A stretch of DNA of 51,500 bases from Clostridia bacterium (lineage in GTDB: Bacteria; Bacillota; Clostridia; UMGS1840). This document shows, in pieces, positions 8,057 through 16,139 of this stretch (positions within the stretch are counted from its first letter, which is position 1; each line of letters begins with the position of its first letter). The DNA lies in assembly GCA_017625695.1 (NCBI GenBank), contig JAGAKI010000021.1, positions 1 through 51,500 of the forward strand, given 5' to 3'. The translations under genes and the position numbers were made by a program. The notes under the pieces are model-generated. The model did not search any database. It had not been told where the DNA came from and was given only the letters and a program-made list of their open reading frames with translations.

Positions 8057-8889
8057 TCATCCTCTTACATCTGTACCGGACAGGTATTCATAATACTGCA
8101 CAATAGCACTGTGATCCAACATATCTTTACCGGTAGCTCTCATCCACTGCATCATTTCCATTACGGTATTGGTCAACGGAAGAGGTGCACCAACACTATG
8201 GCCTGCTTCCAGAACATTGTTTAAATCCTTAATGTGCAATGCAATTTTAAATCCGGGATTAAAGTTGCCCTGATTCATCATCGGGAATTTTGCATCCATA
8301 ACGGTACTTCCGGCTAATCCGCCGCGGATTGCTGCATAAATTGCCTGAGGTTCCACACCTGCTTTCTTACCCAGAACCAAGGCTTCACTCAATGCTGCAA
8401 TATTTACCGCAACAATAATCTGATTTGCTAATTTGGTGGTGTTACCCGCACCAATATCACCACATAAGGTTACAGAGGAACCCATTATTGCTTAGAATAT
8501 CTTTTACCTGATTAAAAATTTCCTGACGTCCGCCACACATAAATGCAAAGGTACCGTCAACTGCTTTCGGTTCACCGCCGGAAACAGGTGCATCAATCAT
8601 ATAACAGCCGTTTTTTTCTAATTCTGCACAGATTTCTTTCGACGCAATAGGGCTGATAGAACTGGTGTCTACTAAAATCATATCCTTACGCATACCTTCC
8701 AACACACCATTCGGTCCCAAAACAACTTCTTTTACCTGGGGAGAGTTAGGAAGCATGGTAATCAAAAAACGGATTGCTGGTGGCACCGGTAGCCCCGCTA
8801 CAAATTGCTTCTTCCAACTCGAAACTTACCAAGGAATCGTTCCAATAGATGGATTCGGTGGAACTGAGCCATTTTAAATATTTGTTCAT
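8057..8889 (-). pseudogene. transaldolase-like start fused to a broken tartronate-semialdehyde reductase (GarR-like) gene
   Basis: From an ATG at 8889 (behind AAGGAT) the frame encodes MNKYLKWLSSTESIYWNDS and then a short stretch ending NGATG-like (CSGATGATSNPF), which matches the beginning of transaldolase-family proteins. Near 8775 the sequence changes to a 3-hydroxyisobutyrate/tartronate-semialdehyde-reductase-type protein in another frame (LITMLPNSPQVKEVVLG, DAPVSGGEPKAVDGT). That part lacks its NAD-binding N-terminus. A second frame break near 8478, best explained by one extra A, separates it from its C-terminal half (GDIGAGNTTKLANQ, GLAGSTVMDAK), which holds the usual catalytic Lys region. 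The gene is therefore a deletion fusion with two frame breaks and is unlikely to make an active enzyme. It was the last gene of the carbohydrate operon. Confidence 0.85.
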
Positions 8890-8909
8890 ATCACTATCCT
8901 TTTATATAC

Positions 8910-8925
8910 CGTAAGCAAGCTTACG
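8910..8925. repeat. short palindrome between operon genes
   Basis: CGTAAGCAAGCTTACG is a 7-bp stem with a 2-base centre, located between the DeoC gene and the broken last gene. It could be an mRNA processing or stability hairpin or an operator; nothing further shows which. Confidence 0.4.
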
Positions 8926-8975
8926 ATACATCGTTTCAAATAAGAATACTGTCGACAATATGTGTGATTGGATGA

Positions 8976-9704
8976 TTAGAATTTCGGGGGCTGATTTTTC
9001 TTGGAGGCAGACACAATCGAAGTATCGTCTTCCACAATCTGAGGAACTTTGCTTACACCCAAACGGCTTGCGCCTGCATGTAACATAGTGTAAGCAGTTG
9101 CTCTGTCGTCAACACCGCCGGAAGCTTTTACTAAGATTCTTCCGTTTGCGGTTTTAGAGAGGAGTTTTACATCTGCTTCGGTTGCACCGCCGGTACCCAT
9201 ACCGGTAGAAGTTTTGACAAAGTCTGCACCTGCTTTTACGCACAGTTCGCAAGCGGTAACTTTTTCTTCATCGGTTAAATAGCAGGTTTCGATGATAACT
9301 TTTACTTTTGCATCCCCTGATGCATCTACAACAGCTTTGATGTCATTGTATACAAATTCGGTGTCTCCTTCTCTTAATGCACCGATATTGATCACCATAT
9401 CCACTTCGTCTACACCATCTTTTACTGCTTCAGAAGCTTCAAACGCTTTTACACAAGTTTTGTTTGCCCCTAAAGGGAATCCAATTACGGTTGCAGTTTT
9501 CACGCCGGTACCTTCCAGGCAGGAATGAACCAAAGCAACGTGAACAGGATTTACACAAACTGCTGCTGCACCGTATTTTACTGCTTCTTCGCAGAATTCA
9601 CGTACTACAGAAGAGGGAGTATATGCTCGTAACACCGTATGGTCACAGTATAATGCATAGCCTTCGTCAACACCACTTTTTAATAATTCTTCTACTTTTT
9701 TCAT
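8976..9704 (-). CDS. deoC: deoxyribose-phosphate aldolase family protein
   Basis: 242 residues from an ATG behind AAAGGAG. Class I aldolase features of the DeoC family are visible: CDHTVLRAYT near the start, DMVINIGALREGD (about residues 101-113), the Schiff-base lysine region DFVKTSTGMG (about 161-170) and VKASGGV (about 192-198). DeoC cleaves 2-deoxyribose-5-phosphate to acetaldehyde and glyceraldehyde-3-phosphate. Here the gene sits in a polyol/sugar operon rather than with deoA/deoB, so the substrate may be a different phosphorylated sugar. The family is clear; the substrate is not. Confidence 0.9.
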   Translation of the reverse strand: MKKVEELLKSGVDEGYALYCDHTVLRAYTPSSVVREFCEEAVKYGAAAVCVNPVHVALVHSCLEGTGVKTATVIGFPLGANKTCVKAFEASEAVKDGVDEVDMVINIGALREGDTEFVYNDIKAVVDASGDAKVKVIIETCYLTDEEKVTACELCVKAGADFVKTSTGMGTGGATEADVKLLSKTANGRILVKASGGVDDRATAYTMLHAGASRLGVSKVPQIVEDDTSIVSASKKNQPPKF

Positions 9705-9724
9705 TGTTTTTTCTCCTTTATTAC

Positions 9725-10666
9725 TTATATGGTTTTAAACCCATCCCGGGCATACATAGCCGCACCGATTAACACCGCCATATCCATAGTTTCGCACAGA
9801 ACAATCTCGTATCTGCCTTCCATAGAAATAAAAATCAAATCTGCCACGTGTTTTTTGATGGCATCTAAAACAGTATCCCCCAAGTTGGCAATCCCGCCAC
9901 CGATCGCGATTTTTTCGGGTGCCAGAACGGTAATTAATGTCGATAACGCGATGGCATAGGTTCTTGCCCATTTGTCGATGTCAGAAAGTGCAAATTCGTC
10001 TCCTGCTTTAGCAGCAGCACCCCATTCACGACAAGTTAATTTAGAAACATCGCCGCCGCACATTTCAAACAGCATAGAACTTTCGGGGACGTAACCGGGA
10101 GTTCTGAGACGGGCTTCAATAGAGGGCCCGCAACAGATTTTTTCCATACGAATGGGGGTGTTCGCATTGGTCCAGTCAGGAACGTAAATCTGACCGTGAT
10201 ATGCACCGCCGGTACCGATACCGTCATAGTTCACGCCATTTCGAAACATTCCGCCACCGCATCCGGTACCAATATTGGTATAAAAGAAAGAACCAACACC
10301 CTTTCCTGTCCCTTGTACAATCTCTGCATAACCGCCGCAAACAGTATCATTCACAACAACGGTAGGCAGATGAAAAGTTTCTTCAAACCATTTTTTGATG
10401 GGAAATTTGTCCCAACCCGGAACATGCACAGAACAAGCTGAACTTCCGTCGGAAGTATCTACAATACCACCAAATCCAACACCGATTTTCACGGTATTTT
10501 CGGTCGTAAGATTGGGAATTTTCTCTTTCATCCAATCTAAAATATCTTCTGCCCCACGGACTAAAGGAATCCGTTCGGAAAAGAGTTTCAGCATTTTCCC
10601 CGTCTCATCGAAAGAGGCTACCTGCTGTTTGGTACCACCGATTTCAACACCAATATATTCTTTCAT
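9725..10666 (-). CDS. ROK-family sugar kinase
   Basis: 313 residues from an ATG behind GAGGAG. It has the N-terminal phosphate-binding motif GVEIGGTKQQ, a second glycine-rich loop (FFYTNIGTGCGGGMF), the conserved ROK HG pair (GAYHGQ) and a C-terminal PEKIAIGGGIAN nucleotide-binding motif. The canonical CxCGxxGC zinc cluster of NagC/Mlc-type ROK members is not present, and there is no N-terminal HTH, so it is an enzyme rather than a repressor. Likely to phosphorylate a hexose or related sugar using ATP in the cytosol. It sits 6 bases after the cupin gene stops and 20 bases before deoC. Confidence 0.88.
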   Translation of the reverse strand: MKEYIGVEIGGTKQQVASFDETGKMLKLFSERIPLVRGAEDILDWMKEKIPNLTTENTVKIGVGFGGIVDTSDGSSACSVHVPGWDKFPIKKWFEETFHLPTVVVNDTVCGGYAEIVQGTGKGVGSFFYTNIGTGCGGGMFRNGVNYDGIGTGGAYHGQIYVPDWTNANTPIRMEKICCGPSIEARLRTPGYVPESSMLFEMCGGDVSKLTCREWGAAAKAGDEFALSDIDKWARTYAIALSTLITVLAPEKIAIGGGIANLGDTVLDAIKKHVADLIFISMEGRYEIVLCETMDMAVLIGAAMYARDGFKTI

Positions 10667-10672
10667 GTTGTG

Positions 10673-11092
10673 TTACTCCTCGTCAATTGTTTTAAAGGAT
10701 TTTCCCCACTGTTTCACGCGTTCTTCGTATGCTTCATTGAATCGGTAATCCCGCCAGAAGGTAAGGATTTTCATTTCTTCATCAGATTCGCTGTTGTCCA
10801 ATGCATGAAAACATCCGGCGGGAATAAAAATAATCTGGTCAGGATATACATCAATAATTTCGTCATCCAACTGAAGTTTACCTTTTCCGCTTAAAATGTA
10901 GTAAATTTCGTCTTCTTCGTGAACGCCGCCACCCAATGCAAATCCGGGTTTTACGGTGCCGTGGTTAATCTGGATTACGTTATCACGACCGGTGATTTCG
11001 TGGTCCAGAATCATTCTGGAATCATAGGATTCTCCAAAGGATAAAGGTTTCACTTTATTAACATCCACTGCGAGAGGGGGTAATTTTTTCAT
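10673..11092 (-). CDS. cupin-domain protein
   Basis: 139 residues from an ATG behind AAGGAGG. A single cupin barrel shows both motifs: GGGVHEEDEIYYILSG (first metal-ligand His and Glu) and PAGCFHALDN (last His). Small cupins of this type serve as sugar isomerases, lyases or binding proteins. Lying between a dehydrogenase and a sugar kinase in one operon, it is plausibly a sugar isomerase or epimerase-like step, but nothing in the sequence fixes the reaction. Confidence 0.85.
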   Translation of the reverse strand: MKKLPPLAVDVNKVKPLSFGESYDSRMILDHEITGRDNVIQINHGTVKPGFALGGGVHEEDEIYYILSGKGKLQLDDEIIDVYPDQIIFIPAGCFHALDNSESDEEMKILTFWRDYRFNEAYEERVKQWGKSFKTIDEE

Positions 11093-11118
11093 CGTTTTTT
11101 CCTCCTTATTTTGAAAAA

Positions 11119-12171
11119 TTATTCAAATTCTACCATAACTTTAATTTTGGTATTATGATATTCTTTTTCATTTTCAAATGCATCCAGACATTCATGGAAA
11201 GGTAATCTGTGAGTAATAATCGGTGTCAGCTTAACGGGATTTTTACCCATAATTTCACAAACGCGTCCGGGATTCTGATACTGTCCTGCCGCACCTCTTA
11301 TGGTAATTTTACGGTGAACCACATCATCCATAGGGATCGTGATATCTTTTTCATAGAAACTGACAATGGAGATTCTTCCGGTATGGATGGTCATTTTAAA
11401 TGCCTGAACCAACGCAGATTCATAACCGGTGGTTTCAATTACCAAATCAGCACCTTTTCCGCCGGTGGCTTTTAACACAGCTTCTACCGGATCAACTTCT
11501 CTGCTGTTTACTACATTATCTGCGCCGATTTGCTTTGCAATTTCCAGTTTTGCATCGCGAAGTCCGATTGCAATCACCTTGTCTGCACCGAAATATTTAG
11601 CAAGCCAAATAGCACTCATTCCGATCGCACCTACGCCAATTACAGCGACAGTCATTCCGGGTTTCATTTCAAAATTGGTAAATGCATCCAGAGAAACAGC
11701 AGTAGGTTCCACCAATGCCCCTTCGTCATAGCTTACGTTATCGGGAAGCTTATAGGCATGATATTCCGGAACCAGCATATATTCTGCAAATGAACCTGGC
11801 CACGCATTGACGGTGCCGACGGAACGGTCATTTCTGCAGGCAGCATAGTCCCCTGCTTTACATACTTCACATTCGCCGCAGGCAAAGCCGCTGTCGGAAA
11901 CAATTCTGTCTCCCACTTTAAAATCTTTTACGTCTTCCCCCACTGCTTCTACAATCCCCGACCATTCATGACCGAAACGTACGGGATATTTTATCTGACC
12001 GCTTTTCACAAAGCTGCTTTCCCCGGTATAAATGGAAAAGTCAGTTGCACAGATGCCCGTTCTTTTCACTTTAACCAGCATCATTCTGCCGGTAGCTTTC
12101 GGTTTTTCTTCCTGCAGAAACTCTGCTCTGCCCGGCTCCATTACGGTTAATGATTTCATAGTCATAGTCAT
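11119..12171 (-). CDS. zinc-dependent alcohol/polyol dehydrogenase
   Basis: 350 residues of the medium-chain dehydrogenase family. Catalytic zinc ligands lie in RTGICATDF and RFGHEWSG. The structural zinc cluster is present (CGECEVCKAGDYAAC). The Rossmann motif is VIGVGAIGMSA (about 180-190). Such enzymes (sorbitol, threonine or related dehydrogenases) oxidise a secondary alcohol to a ketone with NAD(P)+. The start is uncertain among three in-frame ATGs (MTMTMK); the third has the better distance to GGAG. In this operon it is probably the step turning a polyol or sugar acid into a keto sugar. Confidence 0.9.
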   Translation of the reverse strand: MTMTMKSLTVMEPGRAEFLQEEKPKATGRMMLVKVKRTGICATDFSIYTGESSFVKSGQIKYPVRFGHEWSGIVEAVGEDVKDFKVGDRIVSDSGFACGECEVCKAGDYAACRNDRSVGTVNAWPGSFAEYMLVPEYHAYKLPDNVSYDEGALVEPTAVSLDAFTNFEMKPGMTVAVIGVGAIGMSAIWLAKYFGADKVIAIGLRDAKLEIAKQIGADNVVNSREVDPVEAVLKATGGKGADLVIETTGYESALVQAFKMTIHTGRISIVSFYEKDITIPMDDVVHRKITIRGAAGQYQNPGRVCEIMGKNPVKLTPIITHRLPFHECLDAFENEKEYHNTKIKVMVEFE

Positions 12172-12187
12172 TATCTCCTAAATCAAA

Positions 12188-12940
12188 CTAAACAAGAATT
12201 CCTTCGCCCATACGAAGTAATTTGTGGTTCAGACCTTTTTCGGTCATCACTTTATGGAAAGAATCAGGGTTTCCGCCATGTTCAGCAAAATTCCAAAAAT
12301 GACAAGGAATGGTCAGCTTTGGGTTTAAAATTTCTGCCGCTTCTGCTGCTTCCTTAGAATTTAAGTTCCCGAACATCCCGTTAATAGGAGCAATCAGAAG
12401 GTCGGCACCCTGAACATCTTCATGTTCAAATAAATCTTTTCTGAAAGCGGTATCACCCATATAGTAGATGGTTTTGTCACCCACAGTAATCCAAAGGCCT
12501 ACTGCATCAGGAGTTTCCGCTCCGTGGTCACAAGGAACTGCTTTGATGGTTACACCATCTACAATCACTTCATCACCGCATTTTAAGAATGTGGTGTTAT
12601 CTTTGATAGAAAGTCTGTCACACTCCACTTTTGTGTCAACAGCACCGACAAATTGGGTATTCTCTCCCAACATCGCAGGAATAGAATCTACATCAAAATG
12701 GTCATAATGAGCATGGGATGCAATCACCACGTCAAAGTTTAATTCGTGCGCCTCCAACAAATACGGCATAATGCGTTTAAAGCCGAAATATCTTCTGCAG
12801 CAATCGGATAAGTAGATGTCCAAAGCTATCAGTTGATTTTGGGGAGTCTTTAAAATATAACCTGCCTGTCCTACCCAGAAAACAGCTACCTTTCCTTCGG
12901 GGACATAGATTCCTAATATATCAGTTGCAAGTTTACCCAT
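12188..12940 (-). CDS. metallo-beta-lactamase-fold hydrolase, UlaG-like
   Basis: 250 residues from an ATG behind AAGGAGG. It carries the metal-binding motif SHAHYDHFD (about 75-83), a further His in CDHGAETP, an Asp in YYMGDTAF and a late His in IPCHFWNFAEHG. The arrangement fits the UlaG branch, whose founding member is L-ascorbate-6-phosphate lactonase. A lactone or phosphodiester substrate from the same carbohydrate route is plausible. It is not linked to a PTS system here, so true ascorbate use is not supported. It follows the SDR gene by 14 bases. Confidence 0.85.
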   Translation of the reverse strand: MGKLATDILGIYVPEGKVAVFWVGQAGYILKTPQNQLIALDIYLSDCCRRYFGFKRIMPYLLEAHELNFDVVIASHAHYDHFDVDSIPAMLGENTQFVGAVDTKVECDRLSIKDNTTFLKCGDEVIVDGVTIKAVPCDHGAETPDAVGLWITVGDKTIYYMGDTAFRKDLFEHEDVQGADLLIAPINGMFGNLNSKEAAEAAEILNPKLTIPCHFWNFAEHGGNPDSFHKVMTEKGLNHKLLRMGEGILV

Positions 12941-12954
12941 ACGAGTCGCCCTCC

Positions 12955-13728
12955 TTAGAAATTACGTGCATATCCACCGGCAGTCCAACCGCCATCTACC
13001 GGGAGAACAGCACCGGTAATGTACGATGCATAATCCGAACAGAAAAACAGTACCGCGTTGGCAATATCCTGAGGGGTTCCTTGTCTGCCCTGCGGAATAT
13101 GTGCCAAAAGTGTCTTCATGGCATCATCGTTTTTCCAGAGTTCATTGGTCACTGCAATACCAATGGTTCCGGGTGCAATCGCATTGACACGGATGTTTTT
13201 ACCCGCCAGTTCAATTGCCATTGCTTTGGTTAAATTACAAACTGCTGCTTTTGCCGCTGCAAAAGAACACTGATTACGTAAAGGAACCAAACCAACTACA
13301 GAACTGATGTTCAAAATAACGCCTCCGTTTTCACCCATATTGCGGATAGCATGTTTGCTGCAGTAATACACACCGTCGGTATCCACATTCTGAATATTGT
13401 GCCACCACTGATCGTCAAAATTTTCGATGGTTTTTCTCTGGTCGGGACCAACATTAATGCCTGCATTATTCACTAAAACATCAATAGGTCCAAGTTCGGT
13501 TGCAATTTTATCCATTGCAGCGGAAACAGACTGTACATTGGAAACGTCACAGTCATAGCAGTGAATATTACCTTTGTCCATCAGGTCAGTGAGTTTTTCT
13601 TTGGTATCCCTTAAATCACACGCTGCCACAACAGCTCCGCATGCTGCAAAATTTTCTACCATAGCACGACCTAAGCCACCTGCGGCACCTGTGATAACGA
13701 CTACTTTATTGTCAAATCTGATATTCAT
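12955..13728 (-). CDS. SDR-family oxidoreductase with Phe at the catalytic Tyr position
   Basis: 257 residues from an ATG behind AAAGGAG; first gene of the operon. Classical short-chain dehydrogenase features are present: TGAAGGLG (cofactor loop, 13-20), NNAG (87-90), the catalytic Ser in NISSVVG (142-143), Lys160 and a PVDGGW tail. The residue 13 after Ser143 and four before Lys160 is Phe156 (TTT codon), where the family has the proton-donating Tyr. One base change (TTT to TAT) would restore it. As read, activity would be strongly reduced or of a different kind. Closest functional types are gluconate- or 3-ketoacyl-reductase-like enzymes. Confidence 0.9.
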   Translation of the reverse strand: MNIRFDNKVVVITGAAGGLGRAMVENFAACGAVVAACDLRDTKEKLTDLMDKGNIHCYDCDVSNVQSVSAAMDKIATELGPIDVLVNNAGINVGPDQRKTIENFDDQWWHNIQNVDTDGVYYCSKHAIRNMGENGGVILNISSVVGLVPLRNQCSFAAAKAAVCNLTKAMAIELAGKNIRVNAIAPGTIGIAVTNELWKNDDAMKTLLAHIPQGRQGTPQDIANAVLFFCSDYASYITGAVLPVDGGWTAGGYARNF

Positions 13729-13768
13729 AGTTACTCTCCTTTTCTGATTGAATAATCATTCTTTCTCT

Positions 13769-13777
13769 ATTATAGCA
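13769..13777 (-). promoter_or_regulatory. extended -10 promoter of the carbohydrate operon
   Basis: The minus strand reads TGCTATAAT (TATAAT at 13774-13769 preceded by TG at the right distance), with no clear -35 box. It lies 41 bases upstream of the SDR start codon. An activator-dependent promoter fits the divergent AraC-family gene. Confidence 0.6.
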
Positions 13778-13870
13778 ATTACCAACAAAAATAGATAGAT
13801 AATATTCGTCAAAAAATAGGTAATTTGATGCATCTTCATTCGATCTGTTTACTAAAATTACAAATTATTA

Positions 13871-13899
13871 TTGACATTTTTAAAAAAATATGCTATTTT
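13871..13899 (+). promoter_or_regulatory. promoter of the AraC-family gene
   Basis: TTGACA at 13871-13876 and TATTTT at 13894-13899 are 17 bases apart, 42 bases before the start codon. The 213-base gap shared with the operon promoter is where the regulator would be expected to bind. Confidence 0.7.
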
Positions 13900-13941
13900 G
13901 ATTAAACAGTTTGCACAATCAGAAGGATGTGAAACCACGAT

Positions 13942-14769
13942 ATGTCTGCCATCAAAAAAAAATTGCAATTTCCCTCCGCCCCTTCGTTTGAATTTACAAT
14001 AGAATATGTCAATATTCCCTATTTCTCGGAACGTGATGAGTTTCCGTTGCACATTCATAACACATTGGAAATCTACTTAAATTTAAGCGGAAAAGTATCT
14101 TTTATGGTGGAAAACCAAACTTATCCAATTTCCAGAGGAAGCGTGATAATCACAAAACCGTTTGAATATCATCATTGCATCTATCACAATCACCTGCAGC
14201 ACGAACATTATTGTATCCGTATTTCCAATTGTGAAGAACTTGAGCTGTTAAGTCAGTTTATCAATCGGGAAAAAGGCAAACATAATCACATCGGTCTGAC
14301 AGAGGAACAAACTCTTTCCTTAAAAAAACATCTGGATATCCTCATCAGTATGGAAAAACGTTCCTATATCGATCAATATTATCATTTTATACGGGTTCTT
14401 CAGATTATCGGAAACAATTCTGCTACAATGGAATCAGATTATGCCGACAATATCCCGCAGAACTTAAAAAAAGTGCTCAATATCATTTCCACTCAGTATG
14501 CCTCTCGTCTCACCGTGGCATCTCTGGCGGCAGAGATATTTGTCAGCGTAGGAACTTTGGAACGGCAATTCAAAAAATATTTAAATACTTCCCCGACCGA
14601 ATATATCAAACGAAAACGATTGGCCGAAGCAATGCGGTTATTAATTCAAGGAATTTCTGTTTCTCAGGTGGCATATCAATGCGGATTCCCCGATGCTTCC
14701 AACTTTATTAAAGTATTCAAAAAAAACTTCGGACATCCCCCCTATCAATATATGAAGTTAATGAAATAA
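13942..14769 (+). CDS. AraC-family transcriptional regulator
   Basis: 275 residues, the only plus-strand gene in this part. The N-terminal half (about 20-120) looks like a cupin sensing domain (FPLHIHNTLEIYLNLSGKV, RGSVIITKP). The C-terminal 100 residues hold two helix-turn-helix motifs: LTVASLAAEIFVSVGTLERQF and VSQVAYQCGFPDASNFIKVF followed by the signature FGHPPYQY. Divergently placed 213 bases from the carbohydrate operon, it is the likely sugar-responsive activator of that operon. Ribosome site AAGGATG lies about 12 bases before the ATG. Confidence 0.93.
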   Translation: MSAIKKKLQFPSAPSFEFTIEYVNIPYFSERDEFPLHIHNTLEIYLNLSGKVSFMVENQTYPISRGSVIITKPFEYHHCIYHNHLQHEHYCIRISNCEELELLSQFINREKGKHNHIGLTEEQTLSLKKHLDILISMEKRSYIDQYYHFIRVLQIIGNNSATMESDYADNIPQNLKKVLNIISTQYASRLTVASLAAEIFVSVGTLERQFKKYLNTSPTEYIKRKRLAEAMRLLIQGISVSQVAYQCGFPDASNFIKVFKKNFGHPPYQYMKLMK

Positions 14770-14841
14770 GCACCAAAGACAAAAGCTCTAAACATCCTAC
14801 TTTTGCAATTTCAGACAATCAAACGATTCATATGAACTCAT

Positions 14842-14882
14842 AAAAACCGCAAGGCAAACTTGATGTTTTCCTTGCGGTTTCT
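14842..14882. terminator. bidirectional terminator between AraC and AEC genes
   Basis: An 11-bp perfect stem (14844-14854 with 14870-14880, arm AAACCGCAAGG) sits between two converging genes, with A-rich and T-rich flanks serving both directions. Confidence 0.8.
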
Positions 14883-14897
14883 TACTTGTTTTTTCAA

Positions 14898-15833
14898 TCA
14901 GGCAATCATTTTTGCCAACGCTACAATCACAGGCATAGTCACCATAGAGAACAAAGTGGACAAGGAAACCAGTTGCACCGACAACACGGTATCCGAACCA
15001 AATTTTTCTGAGAACATAGTTGTCATCGCACCCACAGGAGCACTCATCGCAATTGCCATAGATATCAGCATTGCATCTCTGACTCCGCATAAATACATAA
15101 TCGCCAACGCCAGTAACGGAAACGCAATCAGACGGATTCCTATGCACAGGTAATTCCCTTTATCTTTTAACGCATGTAACAGGTTGGTTTCTGCCAGATA
15201 ATACCCCACCACAATCATAGGCAACGGAGTATTAAGATTGGAAATATGAGTTAAAGTAGTCGCAATCACATTGGGAAGTTTCACAGAAGTCACAAACAGA
15301 ATCATCCCAATGACAACACCAATAATCCCGGGAGAAAACAGAATCTTTTTCACCGTGATTTTGGATTGATCCCCGGTCATAAGACAAATGCCCCAACTCC
15401 AAGCAAAGATGTTAAACATCACCACATAGGCAGCACCAAAGAAGACACCGTCGGTTCCTAACAGGGCTTCCTGCAACGGAAGTGCAATAAATCCTGCATT
15501 GGAAAAAATGGAACCGAACTGAAGCACTCTTTTTCTCTGTTCATTTTTATCCCGAATCAAAAGATAGGACAATAAAAACATCACAACGTGAGAGACTGCT
15601 GCAATCAGTAATGCCAATAGCAACAGTTTTAACATATCGGGATTAAATTCCCGCAAAAAAGATTTGATAATCACGCAGGGTGCCACCACAATGACCACGA
15701 GGTCTGAAATTCGTTTGTTTGCCTCTTTGCTTAACAGTTTTCCCTTATTACATAAAAAACCAATCGCAATCAGCAAGAAAAGAACCAACACCTGCTCCCC
15801 TACTGTGAGAAAATTCAATAAAAAATCGTTCAT
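14898..15833 (-). CDS. AEC-family (auxin-efflux-carrier-like) membrane transporter
   Basis: 311 residues with about ten hydrophobic helices in two sets of five separated by a hydrophilic stretch (RDKNEQRKR region and later SKITVKK). The N-terminus FLTVGEQVLVLFLLIAIGFL, the early DLVVIVVAPCVII and the late SAPVGAMTTMF motif fit the AEC family, which exports or imports carboxylates such as malonate or malate. It starts at an ATG with a strong AGGAGG site and overlaps a short upstream frame by 4 bases. It has its own consensus promoter and converges with the AraC gene. Substrate unknown; an organic acid product of the neighbouring operon is possible. Confidence 0.9.
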   Translation of the reverse strand: MNDFLLNFLTVGEQVLVLFLLIAIGFLCNKGKLLSKEANKRISDLVVIVVAPCVIIKSFLREFNPDMLKLLLLALLIAAVSHVVMFLLSYLLIRDKNEQRKRVLQFGSIFSNAGFIALPLQEALLGTDGVFFGAAYVVMFNIFAWSWGICLMTGDQSKITVKKILFSPGIIGVVIGMILFVTSVKLPNVIATTLTHISNLNTPLPMIVVGYYLAETNLLHALKDKGNYLCIGIRLIAFPLLALAIMYLCGVRDAMLISMAIAMSAPVGAMTTMFSEKFGSDTVLSVQLVSLSTLFSMVTMPVIVALAKMIA

Positions 15834-15940
15834 TTTACTCCTCCTGTGACCAATTCACATTCTTTATTCTTCGCATTCACCGATGAATCATAGAGTACTA
15901 TTTCCACATTGTATATTCCTCTGAATTTGCCGTTATTCAT
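15830..15940 (-). CDS. short upstream reading frame overlapping the transporter start
   Basis: 36 codons from an ATG at 15940 preceded by AGGAATTCGG, ending in a TGA that shares ATGA with the transporter start codon. The sequence (MNNGKFRGIYNVEIVLYDSS and on to TGGVK) has natural composition and no membrane segment. The frame stays open further upstream, to a stop near 16010, so it might also be the tail of a lost gene. Either a leader peptide coupled to transporter translation or a gene remnant. Confidence 0.4.
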   Translation of the reverse strand: MNNGKFRGIYNVEIVLYDSSVNAKNKECELVTGGVK

Positions 15941-15970
15941 CCGAATTCCTAAGTATGGCACAGCTTTATT

Positions 15971-15999
15971 ATTATAAGACAACAGTACATTTTTGTCAA
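15971..15999 (-). promoter_or_regulatory. consensus promoter upstream of the AEC transporter
   Basis: The minus strand has perfect TTGACA (15999-15994) and TATAAT (15976-15971) boxes 17 bases apart. The transcript would carry a leader of about 130 bases containing the short frame at 15940. Confidence 0.85.
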
Positions 16000-16086
16000 G
16001 AACCGAATTTTAATATCCGCATTGATTGGTCGTTTTTGTCCCGTAAATTCAGCTAAGCGTAAGCAACACTCCCGACGTATAAAAAC

Positions 16087-16122
16087 CTCTTACCGCAACA
16101 ATACTGCGGTAAGAGTTTTTTT
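16087..16122 (-). terminator. terminator of the glycan operon
   Basis: An 11-bp perfect stem (16087-16097 with 16105-16115, arm CTCTTACCGCA), a 7-base loop, A-run on the left and seven Ts on the right. Placed 18 bases beyond the stop of the fucokinase-like gene. Confidence 0.88.
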
Positions 16123-16139
16123 AACAGTTCTGTATTTTT

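Noticed and set aside
12188-12940. L-ascorbate utilisation (UlaG) pathway
   Set aside because: Only the hydrolase family matches; no ascorbate PTS, decarboxylase or epimerase genes are present.
14797-15147. Second gene overlapping the AEC transporter on the same strand
   Set aside because: It is an off-frame shadow of the transporter and contains the terminator region.
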